Shown here: piece after piece, positions 8,552 through 17,160 of the stretch | Layout of the letters: every line of letters starts with the position of its first letter | Numbering within the stretch: the first letter of the stretch is position 1 | From: CANKBT01 sp038236005 | Lineage (GTDB): Bacteria > Actinomycetota > Actinomycetes > Mycobacteriales > SCTD01 | Reading direction: 5' to 3' | DNA: 59,299 nucleotides | NCBI GenBank assembly: GCA_038236005.1 | Contig: JBBSTI010000001.1 | Span: forward strand, 1-59,299 | The notes under the pieces: generated by a model | Told to the model about the DNA's origin: nothing | The model's input: only the letters and a program-made list of their open reading frames with translations | The model's database searches: none | Made by a program: the position numbers and the translations under genes

Positions 8552-9670
8552 GTGCCCGACACCACCGTGCAGATGCAGTCGCTGGTCACCGAGGACGGAC
8601 GTCTCGAGGTGTCGCTCGTCGAGGTCCCGCTCCCCGAGCCCGGCCCGAAAGAGGTCGTCGTCGAGGTCCAGGCCGCGCCGCTGAACCCGTCCGACCTCAT
8701 CCTGCTGCTCGGTGGCGCGGACCCGTCGACGTTCGAGACCGGTGGCACCGCCGACCGCCCGGTGCTCACGGCCCAGCTGCCGGCCGACCGTCTCAAGGCA
8801 GCGGGCGGCCGGCTCGGCCAGTCGCTGCCGGTGGGCAACGAGGGCGCCGGCGTCGTCGTGGCCGCCGGGGCCGAGGCCCAGGACCTGATCGGCAAGACGG
8901 TCGCGCTCGCGGGCGGTTCGATGTATGCGACCCACCGGGTCGTCCACTCCGCCGCCTGCCTCGTGCTCCCGGACGGTGCGACCGCTCGCGACGGGGCGGC
9001 CAGCTTCGTCAACCCGATGACCGCGCTCGGGATGGTTGCCACGATGCGCAACGAGGGGCATACCGGCCTGGTCCACACCGCTGCGGCCAGCAACCTGGGG
9101 CAGATGCTCAACCGGCTGTGCCAGTCCGAGAACGTGCCGCTGGTCAACATCGTGCGGTCCGCCGCGCAGGTCAAGATCCTCAAAGACGACGGGGCGGCGT
9201 ACGTCGTCGACTCGAGCGTCGACTCTTTCCGGTCCGACCTGGTCGAGGCCCTTGCGGCCACCGGCGCGACCATGGCCTTCGACGCGATCGGTGGCGGCGA
9301 CATGGTCGACACGATCCTGACCGCGATGGAGAAGGTCGCGACCCAGGGTCAGGAGTGGAGCCGGTACGGCTCGACCGCGAAGAAGCAGGTGTACGTCTAC
9401 GGCGTGCTCGCCCAGGGCCCGACCCTGCTCAACCGGACCTACGGCTTCACGTGGGGCGTCGGCGGCTGGCTGCTCACCCCGTTCCTGGCCGCAGCCGGTC
9501 GCGAGGCTCTGGGTGCCATGCGTCAGCAGGTCGCCGACAACCTGACCACGATCTTCGCCAGCGCCTACACCGACACGGTCTCGCTGACCGGGTCGCTCCA
9601 GGCTGAGGCGGTCAAGGCGTACGGCGCGATGGCGACCGGGCGCAAGTATCTGATCGAGCCGGCTTCCTGA
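8552..9670 (+). CDS. MDR-family alcohol dehydrogenase / quinone oxidoreductase-like protein
   Basis: A 372-residue medium-chain dehydrogenase fold. The N-terminal GroES-like domain carries PLNPSDLILLLGG and GNEGAGVVV where zinc enzymes have GHE, so the catalytic zinc ligands are missing. The Rossmann half has a divergent glycine motif (HTAAASNLGQMLNRL) and AFDAIGGGDMVD. Family members of this length are zinc-less NADPH-dependent reductases. GTG at 8552 follows AGGAG with 7-nt spacing. It is convergent with the hypothetical gene at 9674. Substrate unknown. Confidence 0.85.
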   Translation: MPDTTVQMQSLVTEDGRLEVSLVEVPLPEPGPKEVVVEVQAAPLNPSDLILLLGGADPSTFETGGTADRPVLTAQLPADRLKAAGGRLGQSLPVGNEGAGVVVAAGAEAQDLIGKTVALAGGSMYATHRVVHSAACLVLPDGATARDGAASFVNPMTALGMVATMRNEGHTGLVHTAAASNLGQMLNRLCQSENVPLVNIVRSAAQVKILKDDGAAYVVDSSVDSFRSDLVEALAATGATMAFDAIGGGDMVDTILTAMEKVATQGQEWSRYGSTAKKQVYVYGVLAQGPTLLNRTYGFTWGVGGWLLTPFLAAAGREALGAMRQQVADNLTTIFASAYTDTVSLTGSLQAEAVKAYGAMATGRKYLIEPAS

Positions 9671-9673
9671 CCG

Positions 9674-10207
9674 TCAGGGGGCGGTGAGGCTGAAGAGGCC
9701 GCCGGTGACCTGGGAGCCCACCTGGAGGCCGTGGCGGTAGCGCACGGTGATCCCGTCGATCACCACCTTTCCGGGTCGTCGCGGGGTCACCTCGAGCAGC
9801 AGCTGGGCTTCGTGCAGGTCTGCCGGCAGGGTGGACCCGGCGGTGGGGAGCAGCTCCCGGCAGGCGTCCTCGGCCCGCGCGTAGAAACTGCCGACCACCT
9901 CTTTCGGGCGCCCGCAGAGCACGAGCCGCACGTCCGCGGCTGCGGTGTTCGTAGTCACCCGGGGTGAGACGCCCCGCAGCCGAAGGTTGTCCTGGTTGTC
10001 GGGGAAGACGCCGAGGAGAAAGGGCTTTCCGATCTCCGCAGACGGCAGGGAGACCTCCCCCAGCTCGCTCAGCTCGGTGGGATGGGCAACCCACCACGCG
10101 GCTCCTGCGAGGAGCACCACGACGAGCCCTCCGACGATCACCGCAACCTGTCGCCGGACGCCCCGAGATGAGCTGCGCGTCTCCGACGCGGCTTGCGAGA
10201 GGCTCAT
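9674..10207 (-). CDS. Hypothetical membrane-anchored protein
   Basis: The product of about 177 residues has a short basic N-terminus (SSSRGVRRQ), one membrane helix (VAVIVGGLVVVLLAGAAWWV) and an extracytoplasmic domain of about 130 residues with two cysteines (LVLCGRPKEV, EDACRELL) that could form a disulfide. The domain ends in a beta-rich GKVVIDGITVRYRHGLQVG stretch. I do not recognise a family. ATG at 10207 is preferred over GTG at 10225. The tRNA-Gly lies just upstream. Confidence 0.6.
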   Translation of the reverse strand: MSLSQAASETRSSSRGVRRQVAVIVGGLVVVLLAGAAWWVAHPTELSELGEVSLPSAEIGKPFLLGVFPDNQDNLRLRGVSPRVTTNTAAADVRLVLCGRPKEVVGSFYARAEDACRELLPTAGSTLPADLHEAQLLLEVTPRRPGKVVIDGITVRYRHGLQVGSQVTGGLFSLTAP

Positions 10208-10282
10208 GCCGAGATCGTGACACAAAGATCTCTGCCAGAGCCCTGGGGTCTCGCTGGCGTGCCCGAGAAAACGGATGCTTGA

Positions 10283-10356
10283 TGGAGCGGGCGACGAGAA
10301 TCGAACTCGCGTTCTCAGCTTGGGAAGCTGATGTTCTGCCGCTGAACTACGCCCGC
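10283..10356 (-). tRNA. tRNA-Gly (anticodon CCC)
   Basis: On the minus strand the sequence folds as a 74-nt cloverleaf. Acceptor arms 10350-10356 and 10287-10293 pair as GCGGGCG/CGCCCGC. The anticodon stem TCAGC/GCTGA encloses the loop TTCCCAA with anticodon CCC at 10322-10324, and the T-arm contains GTTCGATTC. The CCA end is encoded at 10283-10285. It reads GGG glycine codons, which are used in this GC-rich genome. Confidence 0.95.
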
Positions 10357-10517
10357 GTGTGCTGGTTCCGCACTCTACCGGTCCTCCGCGCCACTCCTGC
10401 CTGTGGACCCGTGCCGTCTGGGCTGGAGGTCCCTCAGGCGTGCCGGCTGTCTTCGGCGGGTCGACGGGCAGGGGTGGCGGGGGTTGTGCTCCCGAGCGTC
10501 CGGGTGCCTTGATGATA

Positions 10518-10550
10518 GCCGCTTGTTGCGAGTAGGTCGCAACAAGCGGC
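10518..10550. promoter_or_regulatory. Perfect 14-bp hairpin upstream of dcd
   Basis: GCCGCTTGTTGCGA at 10518-10531 and its exact reverse complement at 10537-10550 enclose a 5-nt loop (GTAGG). The stem is less GC-rich than its surroundings and has no following T-run. It lies 55 bases before the dcd start and 160 bases upstream of the divergent tRNA, so it may be a protein-binding site, an RNA hairpin in the dcd leader, or a bidirectional terminator. Confidence 0.75.
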
Positions 10551-10605
10551 CGGTGGGTCGTGAGAACAGCCCCGGCTGATCGGTCACGCCCGATAGCCTG
10601 CCCGG

Positions 10606-11190
10606 ATGCTGCTCTCGGACCGGGATCTCAAGGCCGCGCTCGCCTCGGGGCGTCTGGGGATCTCACCCTACGACGAGGCAATGATCCAGCCGAGCAGCAT
10701 CGATGTGCGGCTCGACCGCTACTTCCGGGTGTTCGCCAACCACCGCTACACGCACATCGATCCAGCCGCGGAGCAGGACGACCTGACCGAGCTGATCGAG
10801 CCGGACGGGGACGAGCCGTTCATCCTGCACCCGGGCGAGTTCGTGCTCGGGTCCACGCTAGAGGTCATCTCGCTGGGCGCCGATCTGGCATCGAGGCTGG
10901 AAGGGAAGAGCTCGCTCGGCCGTCTTGGGCTCTTGACGCACTCGACCGCCGGGTTCATCGACCCCGGGTTCAGCGGCCACGTCACGCTCGAGCTGAGCAA
11001 CATGGCCAACCTGCCGATCAAGCTCTATCCGGGGATGAAGATCGGCCAGATCTGCGTGCAGCAGCTCACCAGCCCGGCCGAGCACCCCTACGGCAGCAGC
11101 CTGTACGGCTCGCGCTACCAGGACCAGCGCGGCCCGACGCCGTCGCGCTCGCACCTGCGGTTCAGCCGCGCCGACACCAGGCCCTCGTGA
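10606..11190 (+). CDS. dcd: dCTP deaminase (probably bifunctional, dUMP-forming)
   Basis: A 194-residue member of the dCTP deaminase/dUTPase superfamily. It shows the N-terminal MLLSDRDLKAAL, the nucleotide-binding GKSSLGRLGL, and the catalytic region HSTAGFIDPGFSGHVTLEL with the essential Glu. The mycobacterial enzyme of this length both deaminates dCTP and hydrolyses dUTP to dUMP, feeding thymidylate synthesis; the same is likely here but not proven. ATG at 10606. It is preceded by the hairpin at 10518-10550. Confidence 0.92.
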   Translation: MLLSDRDLKAALASGRLGISPYDEAMIQPSSIDVRLDRYFRVFANHRYTHIDPAAEQDDLTELIEPDGDEPFILHPGEFVLGSTLEVISLGADLASRLEGKSSLGRLGLLTHSTAGFIDPGFSGHVTLELSNMANLPIKLYPGMKIGQICVQQLTSPAEHPYGSSLYGSRYQDQRGPTPSRSHLRFSRADTRPS

Positions 11191-11235
11191 TCATGTGCGC
11201 TGAGCCGCTCGGGACCGCCCGGCGCTCATGACCAC
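11187..11235. repeat. Imperfect inverted repeat overlapping the dcd stop
   Basis: Arms 11187-11200 (GTGATCATGTGCGC) and 11222-11235 (GCGCTCATGACCAC) match at 12 of 14 positions around a 21-nt loop. The outer bases resemble those of the 5834-5893 palindrome, suggesting a common family. It begins in the last dcd codons and could act as a transcript end for dcd. Confidence 0.55.
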
Positions 11236-11259
11236 GAACGAGCGGGGTAGGCGTATGGC

Positions 11260-12243
11260 ATGACACTCCCCACCCGCCAGCTCGGCTCGCTCTCCGTCAG
11301 TGCCCAAGGTCTGGGCTGCATGGGGATGAGCGCGTTCTACGGCGCCCACGACGACACCGAGTCGCTCGCGACCCTGCACCGCGCGCTCGATCTCGGCGTG
11401 ACGCTGTTCGACACCGCCGACATGTACGGGCCCTACACGAATGAGGTCCTGCTCTCCCAGGTGCTCGCCGAGCGGCGCGACGACATGGTGATCGCGAGCA
11501 AGTTCGCGATCCGGCTGCACGAGGACGGCAGCCGCAGCATCGACGGCACCCCGGAGTACGTGCGCCAGGCCTGCGACGCCTCGCTGAAGCGTCTCGGGAT
11601 CGACACCATCGACCTCTACTACCAGCACCGGGTGGATCCTCGCACGCCGATCGAGGAGACCGTCGGCGCGATGGCCGAGCTGGTCCAGGCCGGGAAGGTC
11701 CGGCACCTGGGGCTGTCCGAGGCCGGCGCCGACACGCTCCGGCGGGCGTCGGCGGTGCACCCGATCGCCGCACTGCAGAGCGAGTGGTCGCTGTGGAGCC
11801 GCGACATCGAGGCCGAGATCGTGCCGACCGCTCGCGAGCTGGGGATCGGGATCGTGCCTTACTCCCCGCTCGGACGCGGCTTTTTGACCGGCCGGATCAC
11901 CTCGCCCGACGACCTGGCCGACGACGACTTCCGCAAGGCCAACCCGCGCTTCGCGGCCGACGCCTTCGAGGCCAACATGGCGGTCGTACGCGCCGTGCAG
12001 CAGATCGCGGCCGACAAGGGCGTGACCGCGGCCCAGCTGGCTCTGGCCTGGGTGCAGTCCCGCGGCGAGGACGTCGTGCCGATCCCGGGCACCCGCAACG
12101 CCGGCCGGCTCGCCGAGAACCTGGGCGCCCTGGAGGTGCAGCTCACCGACGACGACCTGGCCGCCATCGCCGCTGCTGCCCCGGTCGAGGCGATCGTCGG
12201 CACCCGCTACCCCGAGGCAGCCATGCGGGGCATCGGCCTCTAG
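11260..12243 (+). CDS. Aldo/keto reductase
   Basis: A 327-residue NADPH-dependent (beta/alpha)8 reductase of the AKR13-like branch. It has GCMGMSAFYG at the N-terminus, catalytic Asp and Tyr in FDTADMYGPYTNE, Lys in IASKFAI and His in YYQHRVDP. The C-terminal cofactor site IPGTRNAGRLAENLGA is also clear. The likely role is reduction of aldehydes or ketones, and the substrate is unknown. ATG at 11260. No operon partner; it is followed by a palindrome-rich intergenic region. Confidence 0.9.
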   Translation: MTLPTRQLGSLSVSAQGLGCMGMSAFYGAHDDTESLATLHRALDLGVTLFDTADMYGPYTNEVLLSQVLAERRDDMVIASKFAIRLHEDGSRSIDGTPEYVRQACDASLKRLGIDTIDLYYQHRVDPRTPIEETVGAMAELVQAGKVRHLGLSEAGADTLRRASAVHPIAALQSEWSLWSRDIEAEIVPTARELGIGIVPYSPLGRGFLTGRITSPDDLADDDFRKANPRFAADAFEANMAVVRAVQQIAADKGVTAAQLALAWVQSRGEDVVPIPGTRNAGRLAENLGALEVQLTDDDLAAIAAAAPVEAIVGTRYPEAAMRGIGL

Positions 12244-12307
12244 CCCGCCTGGCGTGCCGCCCGTCTTCGTTCAGCCGCCCGCCGCCCGTCTTTGAGGAGC
12301 CGCTCGC

Positions 12308-12434
12308 GATCTTCCTCGGCTGGTGGCGTGTTGACCGCTTTGCCCCTCATCTCCGGAAGATCGCCGGGCGTCCATCGGTGATCTTCCCCGTACGGGGGCT
12401 GTTCGTACTTTATGTCGGTTGTTTGAGGAAGATC
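12308..12434. repeat. Cluster of GATCTTCC / GGAAGATC inverted repeats
   Basis: Four half sites are visible: GATCTTCCTC at 12308-12317, GGAAGATC at 12355-12362, GATCTTCCCC at 12380-12389 and GAGGAAGATC at 12425-12434. They form two successive imperfect hairpins between the convergent aldo/keto reductase and MFS genes. They belong to the same arm family as 239-293 and 16309-16468. The rest of this 251-bp intergenic region shows no coding potential. Confidence 0.65.
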
Positions 12435-12494
12435 AGCCGGTTAAGGGCTCGGTGGGAGGTGCGGGCGGCACGGGACAGGTGGCCGGCACGGCCG

Positions 12495-14048
12495 TCAGTC
12501 CTGGGAGACGAAGTCTTTCTCCCGGATCAGGAAGAACGCCGACACCGCGCACAGGAACGCCCCGACCGCGCCCAGCAGCAGGATGCGGTCGAGGCCGTCG
12601 GCGAAGGCCGTGCGGGCCAGGGTGGCGACCGTGTCCCGCAGCTCAGGGGGCAACGAGGCGAGCAGCGGTGCCACGCCACCGGCCTGGACGGCTGCGGTGA
12701 TCTCGGGGCCGCGTGCGGCGAGGTCGGGGATCCCGGCGACCCCGGTGGTGACGGTGTCCGCGACCCGGGCGCCCAGCAGGCTCCCGAGCAGCGCGATCCC
12801 GGTGGCGATGCCGACCTGGCGGAAGGTCGAGCTGATGCCGGCGGCCATCCCTGCCCGCTCCGGCGGCACGACGCCGACCGCGGTCGAGGCGAGCGGCGGG
12901 TTGATCAGGCCTGCGCCGACGCCCGCGACGACCAGGCCCGGGATCAGGTGCGTCCAGGTGGTGTCCGCGTCCAGCCCGCGCATCAGCAGCAGCCCGACGC
13001 CGATCAGCGCAAGCCCGGGGCCGATCAGCAGCCGGACGGGCACGTGCGAGGAGAGTCGGCCGGCGGCGACGGACGCGACGAGGATGCCGCCGGACAAGAT
13101 CACCAGCCGCAGCCCGGTGCCCAAGGCGCTGAAGCCCAGGACGTTCTGCAGGTAGAGCGTGACGTAGAGCAGCATCGCGTACAGCGTGGAGCTCAGCCCG
13201 AACCCACCGATCGCCCCGCCGCTGAAGGTGGGCTTGAGAAACAGCGTGAGGTCGAACATCGGGTGCCGGCCGCGCAGCTCCACCACGACGAACAGCCCGA
13301 GCAGCAGGGCCGCCGCGACCAGGCAGCCGAGTACCAGGGGGTGGGTGAAGCTCTGCTGGTTGGACTCGATGAGCCCGAAGACCAGCAGCGCGAGGGCCGT
13401 GCTGAACACGACGAAGCCCAGCCAGTCGGGCCGGCGGGCCGACGGCGCCCTGGACTCGACCACCCTGGTCACCGTCAGGAACGCGGCGACCAGCCCGATC
13501 GGCAGGTTGATGAAGAAGATCCACCGCCAGGAGAGCCCGGAGACGAGCAGGCCACCTAGCACCGGGCCCAGCGCGATCGCGAGACCGGTGACGGCGCCCC
13601 AGATGCCGAATGCGGCGCCGCGGTCCTTTCCGCGAAAGGCGCTGGCGAGCAGCGCCAACGAGACGCTGAACATGACGGCGCCGCCGACGGCCTGCAGGCT
13701 CCGGGACAGCTGCAACATCAAGGTGCTGGTGGCGAACCCGCAGAGCAGGGAGGCGGCGGTGAACAGCCCGAGCCCGATCACGTAGAGCCGCCGCCGCCCG
13801 TAGAGGTCCGCAAGGCTCCCAGCGGTGAGCAGCAGAGCGGCCAGGGTCAGGGCGTACGCGTCGATGATCCACTGCAGCCCGGCAAAGCTCGAACCGAGGT
13901 CTTTCTGGATGTCGGGCAGCGCGACGTTGATGATCGACACGTCGAGCAGCAGCATGAAAGTGCCGAGGCAGACCGCGACGAGGGTCCACCACCTGCCCGC
14001 AGACCCGCTCGCGGCCTGGATCGGCCCAGGATCCCGGGTCTGCGTCAT
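12495..14048 (-). CDS. MFS transporter, DHA2 family (EmrB/QacA type)
   Basis: A 517-residue, 14-helix proton-driven exporter. Family motifs include LDVSIINVALPDIQKDL in helix 1, the loop GSLADLYGRRRLY (motif A), and PVLGGLLVSGLSWRWIFFINLPIG (motif C region). A long periplasmic loop before the last helix (residues about 440-490) is typical of 14-helix drug exporters. It probably expels lipophilic drugs or metabolites; the substrate is unknown. ATG at 14048. It is divergent from ftsH, with about 128 bp between the starts; no TetR or MarR regulator is adjacent. Confidence 0.9.
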   Translation of the reverse strand: MTQTRDPGPIQAASGSAGRWWTLVAVCLGTFMLLLDVSIINVALPDIQKDLGSSFAGLQWIIDAYALTLAALLLTAGSLADLYGRRRLYVIGLGLFTAASLLCGFATSTLMLQLSRSLQAVGGAVMFSVSLALLASAFRGKDRGAAFGIWGAVTGLAIALGPVLGGLLVSGLSWRWIFFINLPIGLVAAFLTVTRVVESRAPSARRPDWLGFVVFSTALALLVFGLIESNQQSFTHPLVLGCLVAAALLLGLFVVVELRGRHPMFDLTLFLKPTFSGGAIGGFGLSSTLYAMLLYVTLYLQNVLGFSALGTGLRLVILSGGILVASVAAGRLSSHVPVRLLIGPGLALIGVGLLLMRGLDADTTWTHLIPGLVVAGVGAGLINPPLASTAVGVVPPERAGMAAGISSTFRQVGIATGIALLGSLLGARVADTVTTGVAGIPDLAARGPEITAAVQAGGVAPLLASLPPELRDTVATLARTAFADGLDRILLLGAVGAFLCAVSAFFLIREKDFVSQD

Positions 14049-14176
14049 GCCGCCTCCTGCCGCCGGACGGGCCTGCGCCCCGATCCTGCAACGTAACCCC
14101 CGGTGAGCGCAGGATCACCGTTGGGCCAGGGCGAGGTGGGGAATGACCAACGAGGACGTACGTCAGAAGGAGCTGC

Positions 14177-16243
14177 ATGGATCCGCGCCCTGTCCCGAGC
14201 AAGGCCTCGCGCCCGGTCACGCCGGAACGGCCCTGGAAGCGCGAGCAGGCTGAGCCGCCGCCCCCGCCACCCTGGAAGACCGAGGGGGTGCCGTCGGCCA
14301 AGAAGCCGCCGCCGAAGAAACGGCGGGTCAATCCGCTGCTGATCTTCCTGCTCGTCTTCCTGGCCTTCAACCTGGTGCTGTCCAACCGCGTCCTCGGACC
14401 GGAGACCCCGGTCACCGTCTCCTACACCTTTTTCGACGCGCAGGTGAAGGCCGACAACGTCGAGAGCATCACCAGCACCGCGGAGGAGATCGACGGGACC
14501 TTCCGCAAGGAGGTCGACTATCCGTCGGAGGCGAAGAAGGACGAGAAGCAGCAGAAGGTCACCCGGTTCATGACCCAGCGGCCGAGCTTCGCCGCCGACG
14601 ACCTGTTTGCCCAGCTGCAGAAGAACAAGGTCACGATCGACGCGGAGAACCCGAACAAGGGGGCCCCGGTCTGGCAGCAGCTGCTGGTCGGGATCCTGCC
14701 GACCCTGCTGATCTTCGGGCTGATCTTCTTCTTGATCCGTCGAGCGGCAGCTGGGATGCAGGGCGGGCTCGGCGGGCTGGGCAAGTCCAAGGCCAAGCGC
14801 TACGAGCCGGAGGGCGGGCCGCGCACGACGTTCGCCGACGTGGCCGGGATCGACGAGGTGCAGTCCGAGGTCGAGGAGATCGTGGACTTCCTGCGTAACC
14901 CGGACCGCTACCGAAAGCTCGGGGCCAGGACGCCGAAGGGGGTGCTGCTCTCCGGCCAGCCCGGCACCGGCAAGACGCTGCTCGCCCGCGCGGTCGCCGG
15001 CGAGGCTGACGTTCCGTTCTTCTCCATCGCGGCCAGCGAGTTCATCGAGATGGTGGTCGGGGTCGGGGCGAGCCGGGTGCGCGACCTGTTCGTCGAGGCC
15101 AAGAAGGTCGCCCCGTCGATCATCTTCATCGACGAGCTGGACGCGATCGGGCGGTCCCGCGGCGGTTCCGGGGGCTTCGGCGGCAACGACGAGCGGGAGC
15201 AGACGCTCAACCAGATCCTCACCGAGATGGATGGTTTCACGGGAAACGAGGACGTCATCGTGCTCGCTGCGACCAACCGGCCCGAGGTGCTGGACGCTGC
15301 GCTGCTGCGCCCCGGTCGCTTCGACCGCCGGGTCTCGGTCAGCCCGCCGGACGCGGCCGGCCGGATCGCGATCTTGAAGGTGCACGCCCGTGACGTGCCG
15401 CTCGCCGACGACGTCGACCTCGACGCGCTGGCGGCCACGACGCCCGGGATGGTCGGCGCCGACCTGCGCAACCTCATCAACGAGGGAGCGCTGACCGCCG
15501 CGCGCCGCAAGCACACCCAGGTGTCCGCCGACGACCTCGCCGATGCCCTGGAGAAGATCCAGCTCGGCGGCGTCCGCGGGATCATGCTCGACGAGGGCGA
15601 GAAGGAGCGCACGGCGGTCCACGAGTCCGGCCACGCGCTGCTCGGGATGCTCACCCCGGGCGCCGACCCGGTGCGCCGGATCTCGATCATCCCGCGCGGG
15701 ATGGCGCTGGGTGTCACGTTCCAGACCCCGGAGGTCGACCGGTACGGCTACTCCGCGGAATATCTGCGCGGTCGGATCGTCGGCGCGCTCGGCGGTCGGG
15801 CGGCGGAGGAGGTCGTCTACGGCGACATGACCACCGGCGCCGAGAGCGACCTCGAGCAGTGCACCCGGATCGCCCGCCAGATGGTCGGTCGCTGGGGGAT
15901 GTCGGACGCGATCGGCCCGGTCTCGGTGCTGCCGGCGCCCGGCTCGGAGAACCCGTTCGGCTCGGAGAACGCCTCGCCGGCCACCCAGCAGCTGGTGGAC
16001 GAGGAGGTGCGCACGCTCATCGAGGAGTGCCACGAGCAGGCGTGCAAGATCCTGCTTGAGCACCGGGGCCAGCTCGACGCGCTGTCCGCGGAGCTGTTCA
16101 AGGCCGAGACGCTGGACGAGGAGGGTGCGTACGCCGCGGCGGGCATCGCCCGTGCTCAGGCTCCGGGCGCTCGTGCTCGCGGCGAGGTGCCCGGGACGTC
16201 ACCGGCCCCCGGCATGCCTCCGGAGCCGCCCCTGACCGCCTGA
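14177..16243 (+). CDS. ftsH: ATP-dependent zinc metalloprotease FtsH with proline-rich N-terminal extension
   Basis: Membrane-bound AAA+ protease of 688 residues. A cytosolic N-terminal extension of about 50 residues is rich in Pro, Lys and Trp (RPWKREQAEPPPPPPWK). It is followed by TM1 (LLIFLLVFLAFNLVL), an extracytoplasmic domain and TM2 (ILPTLLIFGLIFFLI). The AAA domain has Walker A GQPGTGKT near residue 260, Walker B IIFIDELDAIG and the second region of homology ending in LLRPGRFDRR; the protease site HESGH is near residue 481. The usual actinobacterial FtsH begins close to TM1, so this may be a second, specialised paralogue. ATG at 14177. It is divergent from the MFS exporter. Confidence 0.93.
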   Translation: MDPRPVPSKASRPVTPERPWKREQAEPPPPPPWKTEGVPSAKKPPPKKRRVNPLLIFLLVFLAFNLVLSNRVLGPETPVTVSYTFFDAQVKADNVESITSTAEEIDGTFRKEVDYPSEAKKDEKQQKVTRFMTQRPSFAADDLFAQLQKNKVTIDAENPNKGAPVWQQLLVGILPTLLIFGLIFFLIRRAAAGMQGGLGGLGKSKAKRYEPEGGPRTTFADVAGIDEVQSEVEEIVDFLRNPDRYRKLGARTPKGVLLSGQPGTGKTLLARAVAGEADVPFFSIAASEFIEMVVGVGASRVRDLFVEAKKVAPSIIFIDELDAIGRSRGGSGGFGGNDEREQTLNQILTEMDGFTGNEDVIVLAATNRPEVLDAALLRPGRFDRRVSVSPPDAAGRIAILKVHARDVPLADDVDLDALAATTPGMVGADLRNLINEGALTAARRKHTQVSADDLADALEKIQLGGVRGIMLDEGEKERTAVHESGHALLGMLTPGADPVRRISIIPRGMALGVTFQTPEVDRYGYSAEYLRGRIVGALGGRAAEEVVYGDMTTGAESDLEQCTRIARQMVGRWGMSDAIGPVSVLPAPGSENPFGSENASPATQQLVDEEVRTLIEECHEQACKILLEHRGQLDALSAELFKAETLDEEGAYAAAGIARAQAPGARARGEVPGTSPAPGMPPEPPLTA

Positions 16244-16308
16244 CCCGCCCCTGACCGCCTGACCCGCCTGCGCACGTCTCGTCCGCGGCCGGACCGCGGT
16301 ACGGCCCG

Positions 16309-16468
16309 GGTGATCTTGGCGCCGCGAGTGGCTTCAAGATCACCAGTGGTAGACGCATCACGCAAGCATTGGTGATCTTGACCTGCGGAACGGCGCCAAG
16401 ATCACCCGGGTTGAGGCGTGCTTGCGACCCCCGGTGATCTTGGACGGCAGAACGGCCTGAAGATCACC
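16309..16468. repeat. Tandem array of 62-bp units, each with a 36-nt inverted repeat
   Basis: Units start at 16309, 16371 and 16433, exactly 62 bp apart. Each opens with GGTGATCTTG, has a 16-nt inner part (consensus near GC-GAACGGC) and closes with (C/G)AAGATCACC, so the hairpin is 36 nt in every copy. The 26-nt spacers of units 1 and 2 share an inverted octamer (CGCAAGCA / TGCTTGCG). The array fills most of the 327-bp non-coding gap between ftsH and vapB; there is also a short direct repeat TGACCGCCTGACCCGCC just after ftsH. Confidence 0.9.
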
Positions 16469-16555
16469 AGGGGAAGCGGCAGAACCGGGAACTGATGGGC
16501 CAGGAGACGTGAGGCGGTGGTCCGGGAGCCGGTGGTTCCCCCGACGGTGGCCGAT

Positions 16556-16570
16556 GTGTATCCTCTACAC
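16556..16570 (+). promoter_or_regulatory. vapBC promoter/operator (GTGTA-N5-TACAC)
   Basis: GTGTATCCTCTACAC is a 5-bp-arm palindrome ending on the base before the vapB ATG. It contains a TATCCT that would place the transcription start on the ATG, giving a leaderless mRNA. Type II antitoxins usually bind such a palindrome to autoregulate. Confidence 0.6.
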
Positions 16571-16774
16571 ATGTCCCGCACCAACATTGACCTGGACGAT
16601 GAAGCGGTCGCCGCCGTCATGCAGCGGTGGGGCCTGACGACCAAGCGCGACGCGGTGAACTTCGCCTTGCGCGAGCTGTCGTCTCGGATGGAGCTGGACG
16701 AGGCCCGCACGATGCGAGGCACCGGCTGGGACGGGGACCTCGACGAGATGCGTGGCGGACGCGTCGCGTCGTGA
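16571..16774 (+). CDS. vapB: VapB-type antitoxin
   Basis: A 67-residue antitoxin. The N-terminal ribbon-helix-helix (SRTNIDLDDEAVAAVMQRWG, then TKRDAVNFALREL) binds DNA, and the acidic C-terminus (DEARTMRGTGWDGDLDEMRGG) would wrap the toxin. The pattern matches the VapB family with the GWDGDLDEMR tail. ATG at 16571 directly follows the palindromic operator; translation is probably leaderless. Its stop overlaps the toxin GTG (GTGA), the classical coupled TA arrangement. Confidence 0.9.
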   Translation: MSRTNIDLDDEAVAAVMQRWGLTTKRDAVNFALRELSSRMELDEARTMRGTGWDGDLDEMRGGRVAS

Positions 16775-17160
16775 TCCTGGCCGACACCTCGGCCTGGGTC
16801 GAGTTTCTGCGCGGGACGGGATCCGCAGTCGACCGGGAGCTCGACCGGCTGCTTGACGGGGGGCTCGCGGTCACCGAGCCGATCCTCATGGAGGTGCTGG
16901 CCGGTGCCCGCGACGACGCGCACCTGCGACAGCTGCGGGCGCTGCTCGGCCGGGCCGATCTCGTCCCTGTTCTGGGCGCCGACTACCTGCTGGCCGCTGC
17001 GCTCTACCGCGACTGCCGCCAGCACGGAGACACGGTGCGCAGGCTCATCGACTGCCTGATCGCGGCCGTGGCCGTGCGCAACGGGCTGACGCTGCTGCAC
17101 GCCGATCGGGACTTCGACGCCCTGCAGCGCTGGACGGGGTTGTCCGTTCACCGGACCTGA
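16771..17160 (+). CDS. vapC: VapC-type PIN-domain ribonuclease toxin
   Basis: A 129-residue PIN-domain toxin expected to cleave tRNA or rRNA. The four acidic residues are visible: Asp in LADTSAWVEFLRG, Glu in EPILMEVLAGA, Asp in RRLIDCLIAAVAV and Asp in LHADRDFDAL. GTG at 16771 overlaps the antitoxin stop, so the pair is co-translated. No mobile element is visible nearby, although the palindromic array lies directly upstream. Confidence 0.92.
   Translation: MILADTSAWVEFLRGTGSAVDRELDRLLDGGLAVTEPILMEVLAGARDDAHLRQLRALLGRADLVPVLGADYLLAAALYRDCRQHGDTVRRLIDCLIAAVAVRNGLTLLHADRDFDALQRWTGLSVHRT

Noticed and set aside
14045..16063. 672-codon minus-strand open frame
   Set aside because: Antisense shadow of ftsH with no recognisable domain.
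16309..16468. Possible CRISPR array (62-bp period)
   Set aside because: Repeats are palindromic hairpins with only three units, the inner parts vary rather than the spacers alone, and there are no cas genes.
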